This document shows positions 42,583-50,391 of a DNA stretch of 64,000 bases, piece after piece (the first letter of the stretch is position 1; each line of letters begins with the position of its first letter). Both the position numbers and the translations under genes were made by a program. The DNA is from Rhodopseudomonas pseudopalustris (GTDB lineage Bacteria; Pseudomonadota; Alphaproteobacteria; Rhizobiales; Xanthobacteraceae), in contig NZ_FODT01000001.1 of NCBI RefSeq assembly GCF_900110435.1, forward strand, positions 248,001-312,000. The letters run 5' to 3'. Below the pieces are notes generated by a model, which did no database searches, was not told the origin of the DNA, and saw only the letters and a program-made list of their open reading frames with translations.

Positions 42583-43091
42583 TCACGCGGATCAAGGCGC
42601 TGACGGGCGTGGTGCAGGCGGCCGGAGCGGCGCTGCTGCTGGACGGCCACGCCGAGCTGGTGGCCCGCGGCGGGGCCGACGGCGCGCATCTCTCCGGGCT
42701 CGCGGCCCTGCAGGAATGGCTGCCGCAATTGCAGCCGGCGCGCATCGCCGGGGTCGGGATGCTGGAGACGCGGCACGATTCGATGATCGCCGGCGAAGCC
42801 GGCGCCGACTATGTGCTGTTCGGCGAACCGGCCGGGGACGGAACCCGGCCCTCGGCGGAGGCGATCGCCGATCGGCTGAACTGGTGGGCGGAGCTGTTCG
42901 AGCCGCCCTGCGTCGGCTATGCGACGTCGCGCGACGAGGTCGAAGAGTTTGCCGCTGCCGGCGCGGATTTCGTACTGGTCGGCGAACATATCTGGGCCGA
43001 TGCGAGCGGCCCGGCGGCCGCGCTCGCGGAGGCCGAAGCAGCGTTGAAGCTGGGCTTTGCCGGCACAGCGTCGACGCCGGCGCGGGGATAG
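42420..43091 (+). CDS. Thiamine-phosphate synthase-like protein
   Basis: A 223-residue TIM-barrel protein similar to ThiE: LYLATPAVDDPSTLLAALPQ, AALLLDGHAELVARGGADGAHLSG, GEAGADYVLFGEPAGDGTRP and FAAAGADFVLVGEHIWAD. It lacks some canonical ThiE residues (the KxGHxG-type segment is not seen), so the true activity may differ. Its start codon overlaps the end of the extended aldolase frame in a different reading frame. It is separated from the next gene by three bases. Confidence 0.7.
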   Translation: MAKPAPPRPAPRLYLATPAVDDPSTLLAALPQLLAGADVAAVLLRLAPSDPRTLITRIKALTGVVQAAGAALLLDGHAELVARGGADGAHLSGLAALQEWLPQLQPARIAGVGMLETRHDSMIAGEAGADYVLFGEPAGDGTRPSAEAIADRLNWWAELFEPPCVGYATSRDEVEEFAAAGADFVLVGEHIWADASGPAAALAEAEAALKLGFAGTASTPARG

Positions 43092-43094
43092 TCC

Positions 43095-44198
43095 ATGAAG
43101 GCGCTGCGCCCGACCTCGATCCTAGCGGCGGCGCTGATGCTGCTCGCCACCAGCGCATCCGCGCAATTGTCTCTGACGCCGCCGCCGCCCAATCCTTTTC
43201 CGAAGCCGATCGAGCCGGAAAAGCCGAAGCCCAAACCGAAATCCGACCCGAAGCCGCCCGCGGCCGAGAAGGACAAGGCCAAAAAGCCTGCGGCCGACAA
43301 GGCCGGCGCGGCGAAGCCCGGCGGCGCGCCGACCGCGGAGGACGCCGCCAATCTCGACGATCCCAATGTCGACCTGGTGTATGGCGCGTATCAGCGCGGC
43401 TTCTACAAGACCGCGTTCGAGATCGCGATCAAGCGCGCGCAGGAGCAGAACGATCCCAAGGCGATGACCATGCTGGGCGAGCTCTACGCCAATGCGCTGG
43501 GGGTCAAGCGCGATTACAACAAGGCCGTGGAATGGTACAGGCGGGCGGCCGATCTCGGCGACCGCGAGGCGATGTTCTCGCTGGCGATGGCGCGAATGGC
43601 CGGGCGCGGCGGCGCCGCCAGCCGCGAGGAAGCCGCCAAATGGCTGGCGTCCTCGGCCAAGCTCGGCGAACCGAAGGCGGCGTATAATCTGGCGCTGCTG
43701 TATCTCGACGGCCAGACCTTCCCGCAGGATATCAAGCGCGCCGCAGAGTTGCTGCGGGTGGCGGCCGACGCCGGAAATTCCGAGGCGCAATATGCGCTGG
43801 CGACCTTTTACAAGGAGGGCACCGGCGTCGAGAAGAACCTCGACCAGGCGGTGCGGCTGCTGCAGTCGGCGGCGCTCGCCGGCAATGTCCCGGCCCAGGT
43901 CGAATACGCGATCGCGCTCTACAACGGCACCGGCACCGTGAAGAACGAGCCCGCCGCGGTGGCGATGCTGCGCAAGGCGGCGCGCGCCAACAACCCGATC
44001 GCGCAGAACCGGCTGGCGCATGTGCTGCTCAACGGCCAGGGCGCGCCGCGCGATCCGGTCGAGGCGATCAAATGGCACCTGGTCGCCAAGACCGCCGGCA
44101 AGGGCGATCTGACGCTCGACGAGGCGCAGGCGCAGCTCAGTGCCGAGGACCGCGCCAAGGCCCAGGACGCCGCGCGCAAATGGGTCGGCACCAAGTGA
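43095..44198 (+). CDS. Periplasmic Sel1-repeat (TPR-like) protein
   Basis: A 367-residue protein with a signal peptide (cleavage after ATSASAQ), a Pro/Lys-rich linker (about residues 25-85) and then at least six Sel1-like repeats with the pattern AxxxLGxLYxxGxGVxxDxxxAxxWYxxAAxxGDxxA. Examples are EWYRRAADLGDREAMFSLAM and EAQYALATFYKEGTGVEKNL. Sel1 repeats are protein-interaction scaffolds. The ORF follows the ThiE-like gene by three bases, so co-expression is likely. Partner unknown. Confidence 0.85.
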   Translation: MKALRPTSILAAALMLLATSASAQLSLTPPPPNPFPKPIEPEKPKPKPKSDPKPPAAEKDKAKKPAADKAGAAKPGGAPTAEDAANLDDPNVDLVYGAYQRGFYKTAFEIAIKRAQEQNDPKAMTMLGELYANALGVKRDYNKAVEWYRRAADLGDREAMFSLAMARMAGRGGAASREEAAKWLASSAKLGEPKAAYNLALLYLDGQTFPQDIKRAAELLRVAADAGNSEAQYALATFYKEGTGVEKNLDQAVRLLQSAALAGNVPAQVEYAIALYNGTGTVKNEPAAVAMLRKAARANNPIAQNRLAHVLLNGQGAPRDPVEAIKWHLVAKTAGKGDLTLDEAQAQLSAEDRAKAQDAARKWVGTK

Positions 44199-44271
44199 TC
44201 CAGATCCGGACCGGCATCCGGCTGATCGAGGCTTGACGCCGCCCCCTGCGCAGGGCACCCCTTCGGCCGCT

Positions 44272-44366
44272 TTCGGTTCCGATGGCGTCAGAACCGAAGC
44301 GTCCGATTCTGGCTTCGACGCGTTGCCTTTACACGCAGCGCGACGCCTTCGCTCGAAAACGCTATA
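44272..44366. repeat. Dispersed intergenic repeat, family A, copy 5
   Basis: Contains TCAGAACCGAAGCGTCCG, then GACGCGTTGCCTTTACACGC and CCTTCGCTCGAAAACGCTAT. It shares the CGCTCGAAAACGC end with the other copies but differs in the middle. Confidence 0.6.
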
Positions 44367-44424
44367 GAATCGCCCGGAACTTCCTCATTCAGACCTGCCG
44401 CAGGTCGCTTCGAGACCTCACACC

Positions 44425-45213
44425 ATGCTCCATTCCGCCCTCATCAACGTCATGGTCAAGGCCGCGCGTCGCGCCGGCCGCAGCCTCAAGCGCGACTTCG
44501 GCGAAGTCGAAAACCTGCAGGTGTCGATGAAGGGCCCGGCGAATTTCGTCACGCTCGCCGACAAGCGCGCCGAGGAGATGCTGTACGAGGATCTCACCAA
44601 GGCGCGGCCGGGTTATGGCTTCCTGGGCGAAGAAGGCGGCATCCGCGAAGGCGCCGACAAGAGCCATACCTGGATCGTCGATCCGCTCGACGGCACCACC
44701 AACTTCCTGCACGGCATTCCGCATTTCGCGATCTCGATCGGCCTGCAGCGCGACGACACGCTGATCGCCGGCCTGATCTACAATCCGGCGACCGAGGACC
44801 TCTACATCGCCGAACGCGGCAAGGGCGCCTTCGTCAACGACAAGCGGCTGCGCGTCGCCGGCCGCAACCAGTTGCATGACTGCGTGATCGCCTGCGGCCT
44901 GCCGCATCTCGGCCGCGGCGATTTCGCGCTGAATCAGCGCGAGATGGCGGCGCTGCAGCCGAAGGTCGCGGGGCTGCGCCGGTTCGGCACCGCCTCGCTC
45001 GACCTCGCCGCGGTCGCCGGCGGCCGGTTCGACGGCTTCTGGGAGCGCAATCTGTCGCCCTGGGACGTCGCCGCGGGCATCGTCATGGTCCGCGAAGCCG
45101 GCGGCACTGTCGGCGACATCCACGGCGGCGACGTGCTGAAAACCGGCAACATCGTCTGCGGCAACGAAACCATCCACGCCGAGCTGGCGAAGATCCTGAA
45201 GCCGCTGGGCTGA
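44425..45213 (+). CDS. suhB: Inositol monophosphatase family protein
   Basis: A 262-residue Mg2+-dependent phosphatase with the metal-site motif WIVDPLDGTTNFLHGIPHFA and the second motif SPWDVAAGIVMVREAGG; GFLGEEGG supplies the other carboxylates. It dephosphorylates myo-inositol-1-phosphate and related sugar phosphates. SuhB-type proteins in bacteria can also bind RNA polymerase and NusA. The gene is monocistronic with its own start at 44425. Confidence 0.9.
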   Translation: MLHSALINVMVKAARRAGRSLKRDFGEVENLQVSMKGPANFVTLADKRAEEMLYEDLTKARPGYGFLGEEGGIREGADKSHTWIVDPLDGTTNFLHGIPHFAISIGLQRDDTLIAGLIYNPATEDLYIAERGKGAFVNDKRLRVAGRNQLHDCVIACGLPHLGRGDFALNQREMAALQPKVAGLRRFGTASLDLAAVAGGRFDGFWERNLSPWDVAAGIVMVREAGGTVGDIHGGDVLKTGNIVCGNETIHAELAKILKPLG

Positions 45214-45586
45214 ACGACTGCACGCGTCAACTCCGCAGCGAGAGCCGACGCTGCGGCCGCGTCCGGGCTTGGCCTCGTTCCGAGCCCGTGACGCGGAACG
45301 CTGGATGCACCCCGCTATTCCGACGGCCGTGCCGCGCTGCAAAAATTCGCAGCTTTTGATTTGGATCAACGCACGAAATTGGCGGCGCTGGATTATTTCA
45401 ACGTCAAGTCGTTCTGGCACTGATTGAATCAGGCTCGGAAATTCGGAACTTGATACGCGATACTCTTTTTTGTGCGAAGTCGAATTACTTTTCTCGAAAT
45501 TGCTGATCTCGAAGCTTCTTTCGTTTTAGCTATCTACACCCCCTGATCCTGACTGCCGTGCACTGCTCGTTTCAGCGTGAGGCCTC
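45214..45586. other. Intergenic region with FixK/FNR box
   Basis: A 373 bp region between the phosphatase gene and the ABM-like gene. The only clear element is the perfect FNR/FixK-type box at 45356-45369. The rest shows no gene. The 185 bases between box and gene are AT-richer than the surroundings and could hold the promoter and a leader. Confidence 0.55.
45356..45369. promoter_or_regulatory. FNR/FixK-type box upstream of the radical SAM run
   Basis: TTGATTTGGATCAA matches the TTGAT-N4-ATCAA consensus in all ten positions. In bradyrhizobia and Rhodopseudomonas such boxes are bound by FixK or FnrL under low oxygen. If centred near -41, transcription would start about 45404 and read the ABM-like gene and the genes behind it. 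Confidence 0.75.
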
Positions 45587-45910
45587 ATGGAGACCCATCA
45601 AGCGCACGCCATTCATCTGAAACTGCGCTGCCGTGGCCCCGACGGCCAAGATCTGATCGATTACTTGCGGGAAGCCGCCCCGTTCTATCAAGAACTGCCC
45701 GGCGTGACTATTCGGCTCCTGCGGAACGTCGAACGACCCGGCGAATTCGTCGAAATCGTCGAATATGCTACCCGTGAGGCATTCGATGCCGACCAGATAC
45801 GGATCGCAGAAGATCAGCAAATGCTGAAGCTATTGGGCCGCTGGCGCGCGCTTCTGACCGAACCCCCGGTGGTCGAGCATTACGAGGATATCAGCACGTC
45901 GATCGGCTGA
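45587..45910 (+). CDS. Small ABM-like protein, head of the radical SAM run
   Basis: A 107-residue protein starting at ATG 45587 (GAGG ribosome-binding site). It resembles an antibiotic-biosynthesis-monooxygenase/Dabb ferredoxin-like domain: IHLKLRCRGPDGQDLIDYLR, PGVTIRLLRNVERPGEFVEI and VEYATREAFDADQIRIAEDQ. Such proteins may be cofactor-less oxygenases, stress dimers or binding proteins; no catalytic residues can be assigned. It is the first gene after the FixK-type box and is separated from the radical SAM gene by a repeat-rich gap of about 290 bp. Confidence 0.65.
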   Translation: METHQAHAIHLKLRCRGPDGQDLIDYLREAAPFYQELPGVTIRLLRNVERPGEFVEIVEYATREAFDADQIRIAEDQQMLKLLGRWRALLTEPPVVEHYEDISTSIG

Positions 45911-46072
45911 GACGGGGAGACTATCTGCGGAGCGATACCCGCCCGCGTTTTTGACCAGAGACGACCATTTCGGAAAACCGCGATCCATTTTCCGGATCGC
46001 TCCAGGGGAGCAATTCCGTCGACAAGTCCTTCTCCGTCGACAAGCCTTTCATTCGCAACTCTCTTCGCACGA

Positions 46073-46136
46073 TAGTTCTCTCTCGCTAGTTGCCTCTCGA
46101 TAGTTGCCTCTCGATAGTTGCCTCTCGCTAGTTGTC
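46073..46136. repeat. 14 bp tandem repeat before the first radical SAM gene
   Basis: The unit TAGTTGCCTCTCGA (or ...CGC) occurs three times head to tail at 46087-46128, with partial units on both sides. It lies upstream of the ribosome-binding site and has no obvious coding role. Copy number could vary between strains. Confidence 0.8.
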
Positions 46137-46166
46137 TTGGCTCAATAACATTTTCATTCGAAGTCG

Positions 46167-46204
46167 TTTTCAGGAGAGCGCCATGTTTTCAGGAGAGCGC
46201 CATG
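46167..46204 (+). repeat. Duplicated 19 bp ribosome-binding site and start codon
   Basis: TTTTCAGGAGAGCGCCATG occurs twice head to tail (46167-46185 and 46186-46204). The second copy supplies the start of the radical SAM gene. The first copy opens an 8-codon frame (MFSGERHG) that stops at 46209, overlapping that start, so it forms a coupled upstream ORF. Confidence 0.8.
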
Positions 46205-47281
46205 GATGAGGCCGGCAAAGGCTTCGTTGAGTTCACCGCGCCGCTTTACGTCGCATGGGAACTCACACATCGCTGCAACGCGCATTGTGTGCATTGCTAT
46301 TCCAATTCCGGACCGGACGCCGACCTCGGCGATCAGTTGTCGCTGCAGAGCGGCCTGTCCTTGATCGACCAGCTGGCCGACGCCGGCGTCCTCGTGCTGG
46401 CGTTCTCCGGCGGCGAACCGATGCTGCACCGGCACTGGCGCGAACTGGTCGCTCATGCGGTGCAGCGCGGGCTCAGCGTCAACATCGCCAGTAACGGCTC
46501 CTGCATTACGGACTCCAATGCAGACGACCTACGCGATCTCGGCGTGAAGAGCGTCACGATCAGCATCGACAGTCATCTGCCAGCCATTCACGACGAATTC
46601 CGCCAGCTCGACGGATTGTTCGAGAAGGCGGTGAAAGCGATACACCTGCTTGTCGAGCGCGGCGTCAGGGTCGTGGTGGGATTCACCCCGACAAAGCTGA
46701 ACTGGCATGATGGCCGAGCGGTCATCGATCTGGCTCATTCGCTCGGCGCAGACGCCGTCAACCTGTCGGAATACGTCCCGGCCGGACGCGGCACGATCGA
46801 TCTGGCACTGGCGCCCGAAGACCTGCACGCCACCCTCCAGGAATGGATCCAGGCGCGGGAAGACTACAAGGGCCGGATGCAGATCATCTGGCACGACTGC
46901 CGGGTCGCGCTGCTCGTGTCCGAAGAAGATCAGCGCAAATATGTCGGCTGCGGCGCTGGCCGGCTCGTCGCCCGGATCCTGCCGGATGGCGCGGTGACGC
47001 CATGCGTGTTTCTCCCGACCCGAATCGGCAGTCTCGCATCGACCCCGTTCAAGGAGATGTGGGCGGAATCGGCGCTGCTACGTCAATTCAGGGAGCGCGC
47101 CGGCCATGTCGGCGGCAATTGCGGCGCTTGCGAGCATCTTGCCACCTGCGGCGGGTGCCGTTCGGTCGCCTACGCATATAGCGGCGGCGATGCATTGGCC
47201 GGCGATCCGCATTGCTGGATCCTGCCCGCCGAACCGCATCTGCCCGCAAAACTCCTGGAAGGCGAAGGACTGCCGGTCTGA
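46202..47281 (+). CDS. SPASM-domain radical SAM protein 1
   Basis: A 359-residue radical SAM enzyme. The cluster motif is C25, C29, C32 (CNAHCVHC) in YVAWELTHRCNAHCVHCYSN. GGEP follows at FSGGEPMLHRH, and the rest of the barrel is typical. The C-terminal SPASM domain (about 275-345) has the pattern CX12GX4C, then CX2CX5CX2C and a last Cys (GDPHCW), enough for two auxiliary iron-sulfur clusters. The protein resembles peptide-modifying and haem-type SPASM enzymes such as PqqE, MftC and NirJ. It is followed by a PqqD-like gene and a second SPASM enzyme. Substrate unknown. Confidence 0.9.
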   Translation: MDEAGKGFVEFTAPLYVAWELTHRCNAHCVHCYSNSGPDADLGDQLSLQSGLSLIDQLADAGVLVLAFSGGEPMLHRHWRELVAHAVQRGLSVNIASNGSCITDSNADDLRDLGVKSVTISIDSHLPAIHDEFRQLDGLFEKAVKAIHLLVERGVRVVVGFTPTKLNWHDGRAVIDLAHSLGADAVNLSEYVPAGRGTIDLALAPEDLHATLQEWIQAREDYKGRMQIIWHDCRVALLVSEEDQRKYVGCGAGRLVARILPDGAVTPCVFLPTRIGSLASTPFKEMWAESALLRQFRERAGHVGGNCGACEHLATCGGCRSVAYAYSGGDALAGDPHCWILPAEPHLPAKLLEGEGLPV

Positions 47282-47292
47282 CGGAGAGGTCG

Positions 47293-47586
47293 ATGTCCAA
47301 AATCACAAGCGACACGCTGTTCGAGCACACGCCCTGGGTCGTCGTGCGTCCCCAGAAGGACAATTATCTCTTCTACAATTCACGCACCGACGAACTGCAC
47401 CTCATTCCGGCGACCGGACACGCGGCCTACACGCTATGCGATGGCCTGCGAACGATCGACGACATCACGTCGGAGCTTTCCGACGTGATCATCGTCGAGC
47501 CGGATGTGCTGCAGCAGCGCGTCACGGAGTTTCTCGCGGCCCTGGAGACGCGCGGCCTGCTTGCGCGAGCTGATCGCCATGATTAG
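47293..47586 (+). CDS. PqqD-like RiPP recognition element protein
   Basis: A 97-residue protein starting at ATG 47293 with GGAGAGG upstream. The sequence has the PqqD/RRE pattern: VVVRPQKDNYLFYNSRTDEL, IPATGHAAYTLCDGLRTIDD, then VEPDVLQQRVTEFLAALETR followed by GLL. PqqD-like winged helix proteins bind leader peptides and deliver them to a radical SAM partner. It lies between two SPASM radical SAM genes, overlapping the second by eight bases, so the three are translationally linked. No precursor peptide gene is visible nearby. Confidence 0.88.
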   Translation: MSKITSDTLFEHTPWVVVRPQKDNYLFYNSRTDELHLIPATGHAAYTLCDGLRTIDDITSELSDVIIVEPDVLQQRVTEFLAALETRGLLARADRHD

Positions 47587-48625
47587 CAGCCGCCATCCCA
47601 CCGCAGGGCTCGTGCCGGAGGCACCGTATCATGTCGTCTGGCTTGCGACCGACGCCTGCACCGCACGTTGCCAGCATTGCTCGTCAAACTCCGCCAAGCA
47701 GTCGCCCGACGAACTGACGACGTCCGAGGCCATGGCGATGATCGATGATCTCGCCGCCGCCGGCGTGGTCGACCTCGGCATCTCTGGCGGGGAGTCGCTG
47801 CTGCGCGGGGATATCCTGGACGTGCTCGCTCACGCCAAGAAGCGGGGACTGGCGGTCGGGATCGCGACCAATGGCGCCAAGCTGACACCGCACCGGGCCG
47901 CGGCGCTGGCGGGCCTCGGACTGGACCGGCTGCAGGTCAGCCTCGACGGCTTCGCAGAGCAGCACGACGAATTGCGTCGCTGGCCGGGATTGTTCGAGCG
48001 CGCCCTCGCCACCATCGCCACGGCGCAAGCCGCCGGGTTGCGCGTCAATGTGTGCTGCACAATCACCAGGCTCAACGCCAATACACTGGAGCCGTTCGTC
48101 GATTTCATCGCAGGGCTCGGCATTGGCCGCCTCAACCTGTCGCGTTTCATCCCGACCGGCCGCGGCGACGACGCCCTCGATCCGGGCGACGCCAGATGGC
48201 GAAGCATCATCGAGCTTTGCGGCGGACTTCAGCGCAAATATCACCGGCGGCTCGCGATCGTCACGCATCTGGCGCAGCATATTCTGGTCGACCCGGAAGC
48301 CGGCGATCTGCCGGCGTTCACCGGCTGCCAGGCCGGGCGCGGCCAGGGCTGCATCAGCGCCAACGGCACAATCTACCCCTGCGTGCTGTTGCCGGTCGCG
48401 ATCGGCAATATTCGCAGTCACCCGTTTCGGCAAATCTGGACCGGGTCGCCGCTGATCCAGGCCTTTCAGGCGCGTGACAAGCTCGAGGGAGCTTGCGGCG
48501 CATGTGCGGTGCGTGACCGCTGCGGCGGCTGCCGCGCGGTCGCCTTCGCGGCCTCGGGAAATCCCTTTTCGTCCGATCCACGCTGCTGGGTTCACGAACC
48601 GCAACTTGGAAGCTGCCTGCACTGA
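47579..48625 (+). CDS. SPASM-domain radical SAM protein 2
   Basis: A 348-residue radical SAM enzyme starting at ATG 47579 inside the end of the PqqD-like gene. The cluster motif is C27, C31, C34 (CTARCQHC); GISGGESLLRGDIL replaces GGEP with GGES. The SPASM domain repeats the same spacing as in the first enzyme: CX12GX4C, CX2CX5CX2C and the final Cys in SDPRCWVHE. The two enzymes are about equal in length and clearly related, so they are a duplicated pair that has diverged. Possibly each acts on a different site or step of one substrate. Confidence 0.9.
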   Translation: MISSRHPTAGLVPEAPYHVVWLATDACTARCQHCSSNSAKQSPDELTTSEAMAMIDDLAAAGVVDLGISGGESLLRGDILDVLAHAKKRGLAVGIATNGAKLTPHRAAALAGLGLDRLQVSLDGFAEQHDELRRWPGLFERALATIATAQAAGLRVNVCCTITRLNANTLEPFVDFIAGLGIGRLNLSRFIPTGRGDDALDPGDARWRSIIELCGGLQRKYHRRLAIVTHLAQHILVDPEAGDLPAFTGCQAGRGQGCISANGTIYPCVLLPVAIGNIRSHPFRQIWTGSPLIQAFQARDKLEGACGACAVRDRCGGCRAVAFAASGNPFSSDPRCWVHEPQLGSCLH

Positions 48626-48646
48626 CAACCGAGGAGGAGAACGGCG

Positions 48647-49204
48647 ATGACAGATGAAGCAACGCATCGGCAGACCGAACTGGTCGAACGCTATTTCGAC
48701 TATGTCCGCGAATTACGCGCGGGAAAGGAAGAGGCGGTCGATAAGCTCGTCGAGCTTTGGGATGAGGATGGCACGTTCGAGTTCGCCGGCGCCCCTCCGG
48801 TGGTCGGCACGTTCAAGGGACGCAATGCGATCCACGCCCTGTACAAGAACCGCGTGAACGCCTGCGATATGCCGCTTCACCTCAGCGGCGCCGAGAAAGC
48901 GGAGGACAAGACCGCGCGGGGTGTCGCCCTGGGTCTGGTCGATACGCGCATCAACCGCGTCCGCAGCCTCGAGAAAGAGAAGGACGACAAGGTTGTCGTC
49001 GGTTGGACCACGGTGATCGGCACGAATGACAAGCAGGGCTTTCAGGTCTCCGGCAACCACACATTCAAGTTCAAGAGCGGACGGATCGCCTCGCTCGAAG
49101 TTGCGGTTTCGCCGAAAGCCGAACTGTCCGAGGGATTCCGCCTTGAAGGCCTCGCGGTCGACGACATCGGGCGGCTGTCGCTCGCGGCTTGGTGCGTGGT
49201 CTGA
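48647..49204 (+). CDS. NTF2-like (SnoaL-type) protein
   Basis: A 185-residue protein with AGGAGGAG before ATG 48647. The fold pattern is that of NTF2/ketosteroid isomerase-like proteins: LVERYFDYVRELRAGKEEAV, ELWDEDGTFEFAGAPPVVGT, KGRNAIHALYKNR, and a C-terminal beta sheet GFQVSGNHTFKFKSGRIASL. Members are isomerases, cyclases, dehydratases or simple ligand binders. It ends the plus-strand run 21 bases after the second radical SAM gene and converges with ubiV. A role in handling the product or substrate of the radical SAM pair is inference. Confidence 0.75.
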   Translation: MTDEATHRQTELVERYFDYVRELRAGKEEAVDKLVELWDEDGTFEFAGAPPVVGTFKGRNAIHALYKNRVNACDMPLHLSGAEKAEDKTARGVALGLVDTRINRVRSLEKEKDDKVVVGWTTVIGTNDKQGFQVSGNHTFKFKSGRIASLEVAVSPKAELSEGFRLEGLAVDDIGRLSLAAWCVV

Positions 49205-49230
49205 CAGGCGGCTTCATCAGGCTGGCGTGC

Positions 49231-49304
49231 GGAGCTCTAACTTTCTGTTCTGACGCGTTTTCTTCACGCGAACCGGTTTCCACCTCGCTCGAAAACGCTC
49301 CAGC
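49231..49304. repeat. Dispersed intergenic repeat, family A, copy 6
   Basis: Best-preserved copy: TTCTGACGCGTTTTCTTCAC, GCGAACCGGTTTCCACCTCG, CTCGAAAACGCTC. It lies in the convergent gap between the NTF2-like gene and ubiV. Confidence 0.75.
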
Positions 49305-49379
49305 ATGGATGGCCGGGCCGCACGCCCGCGCCATCCATGACCGCTGCATCTGGAGCGCAAGCCGGTCGGCGGGCTTGTG

Positions 49380-50300
49380 CTATGCCGCCGGCACGATCCG
49401 GCGGACGTCGCCGTTGTCGGTGACGAAGGCCGAGCCCGGTTTGGCGTAGAGGAAGCCGTTGGACTGCTTCAGCGGGTAAATCGCCGACAGTTTTTCCGTG
49501 CCCTCGTTGCCGGCGACCTTGCCGTCGACCACGTCGCGGAACAGCTTCGCCACCGCCACCATGTCGCATTGCTGCGGCGACAGCCGCATCGCGCCGACGC
49601 CGGCGTCACGCAGCTTGTCGACGTCGCCGAGCAGGCTGGCGGAGGTGTAGGACAGCGTCTGCACGCCGTTCATCGCCAGGAACGGCTCGTCGTCGAGCGT
49701 CGTCACCGCGAGGCCGTCGGGGTCCTGATCGCAGACGAACTTGCAATTGTCCTTCGACAGCTTGTTGAGCCGGGCGTGGTAGCAGCGCGCCGAGATCGCC
49801 AGCGGCACCCGGCCGAACGAGAACACCTCGAACGTCACGTCGGGCTGCGCCTGGGCGATGGCGCGGATCGCCGACAGCGGCAATTCCGGCGGCAGGCAAA
49901 TCCGCGTCGCGCCGCGCGACGCGAAGTATGTCGCGGTGGCTTCGTTGTAGATGTTGACGAACGGACCGATCGCATGCGGCTTGCCGCCGAGCATCCCCAG
50001 ACAGGTGAGATCGTTCACCTCCATGGTGAACGTGTCGTCGGCCGCGAGTTCGAGCATCGCCTTGCGCTCGCGCGGGAGCGACATCAGCGTCAGCGAGCCC
50101 ATCAGGACGGTCTTGCCGGCGGCTGCGAGCCGCTCGACCACCGCCGGAATATGCGGATCGAGGAACGGCGAGCGCTTCGAGCACACCACCTCGCCGACCA
50201 CCACGGTGTCGACCGGCGCCTCATCGGCGATGCGGAAATAGAAATCGCGCCACAACTCCGGCTTCCAGTTGTAGAGCACCGGTCCAAGCGTGAGTTGCAT
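49380..50300 (-). CDS. ubiV: O2-independent ubiquinone hydroxylation protein UbiV
   Basis: A 306-residue peptidase-U32-family protein. UbiV is the iron-sulfur partner of UbiU, needed to hydroxylate the ubiquinone ring without oxygen. The four cluster cysteines can be placed: one in VVVGEVVCSKRSP (about residue 40) and a CX12CX3C set in RCYHARLNKLSKDNCKFVCD, matching the known UbiV spacing. The N-terminus LTLGPVLYNWKPELWRDFYF is typical. It is the last gene of the ubiT-ubiU-ubiV unit on the minus strand, 164 bp after ubiU, and it converges with the radical SAM run. Confidence 0.92.
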   Translation of the reverse strand: MQLTLGPVLYNWKPELWRDFYFRIADEAPVDTVVVGEVVCSKRSPFLDPHIPAVVERLAAAGKTVLMGSLTLMSLPRERKAMLELAADDTFTMEVNDLTCLGMLGGKPHAIGPFVNIYNEATATYFASRGATRICLPPELPLSAIRAIAQAQPDVTFEVFSFGRVPLAISARCYHARLNKLSKDNCKFVCDQDPDGLAVTTLDDEPFLAMNGVQTLSYTSASLLGDVDKLRDAGVGAMRLSPQQCDMVAVAKLFRDVVDGKVAGNEGTEKLSAIYPLKQSNGFLYAKPGSAFVTDNGDVRRIVPAA

Positions 50301-50391
50301 GGGGTTCGCCTCGCTGTGAGTTGGCGGCGGCGCAGTCGCGCGCTGCCTCGATCGTCATTGTCGCCGGCGCTGAACAGCGCCAGCTTTCGTG

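Noticed and set aside
45911-46183. Precursor peptide gene for the PqqD-like protein
   Set aside because: No ATG start occurs on the plus strand in this gap; the only short frame from an ATG is the 8-codon one at 46183, which is too short for a leader-core peptide.
46118-46201. Longer start for the first radical SAM protein at 46118
   Set aside because: The in-frame upstream codon is TTG without a ribosome-binding site, and the ATG at 46202 has AGGAG at the right spacing. The upstream frame runs through the tandem repeat.
46202-48625. Radical SAM pair as haem d1 or alternative haem synthesis (NirJ/AhbC/AhbD)
   Set aside because: The SPASM layout is similar, but no nir or ahb partner genes are nearby and a PqqD-like RRE protein is not part of haem d1 synthesis as known. 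It stays a possible alternative, not a call.
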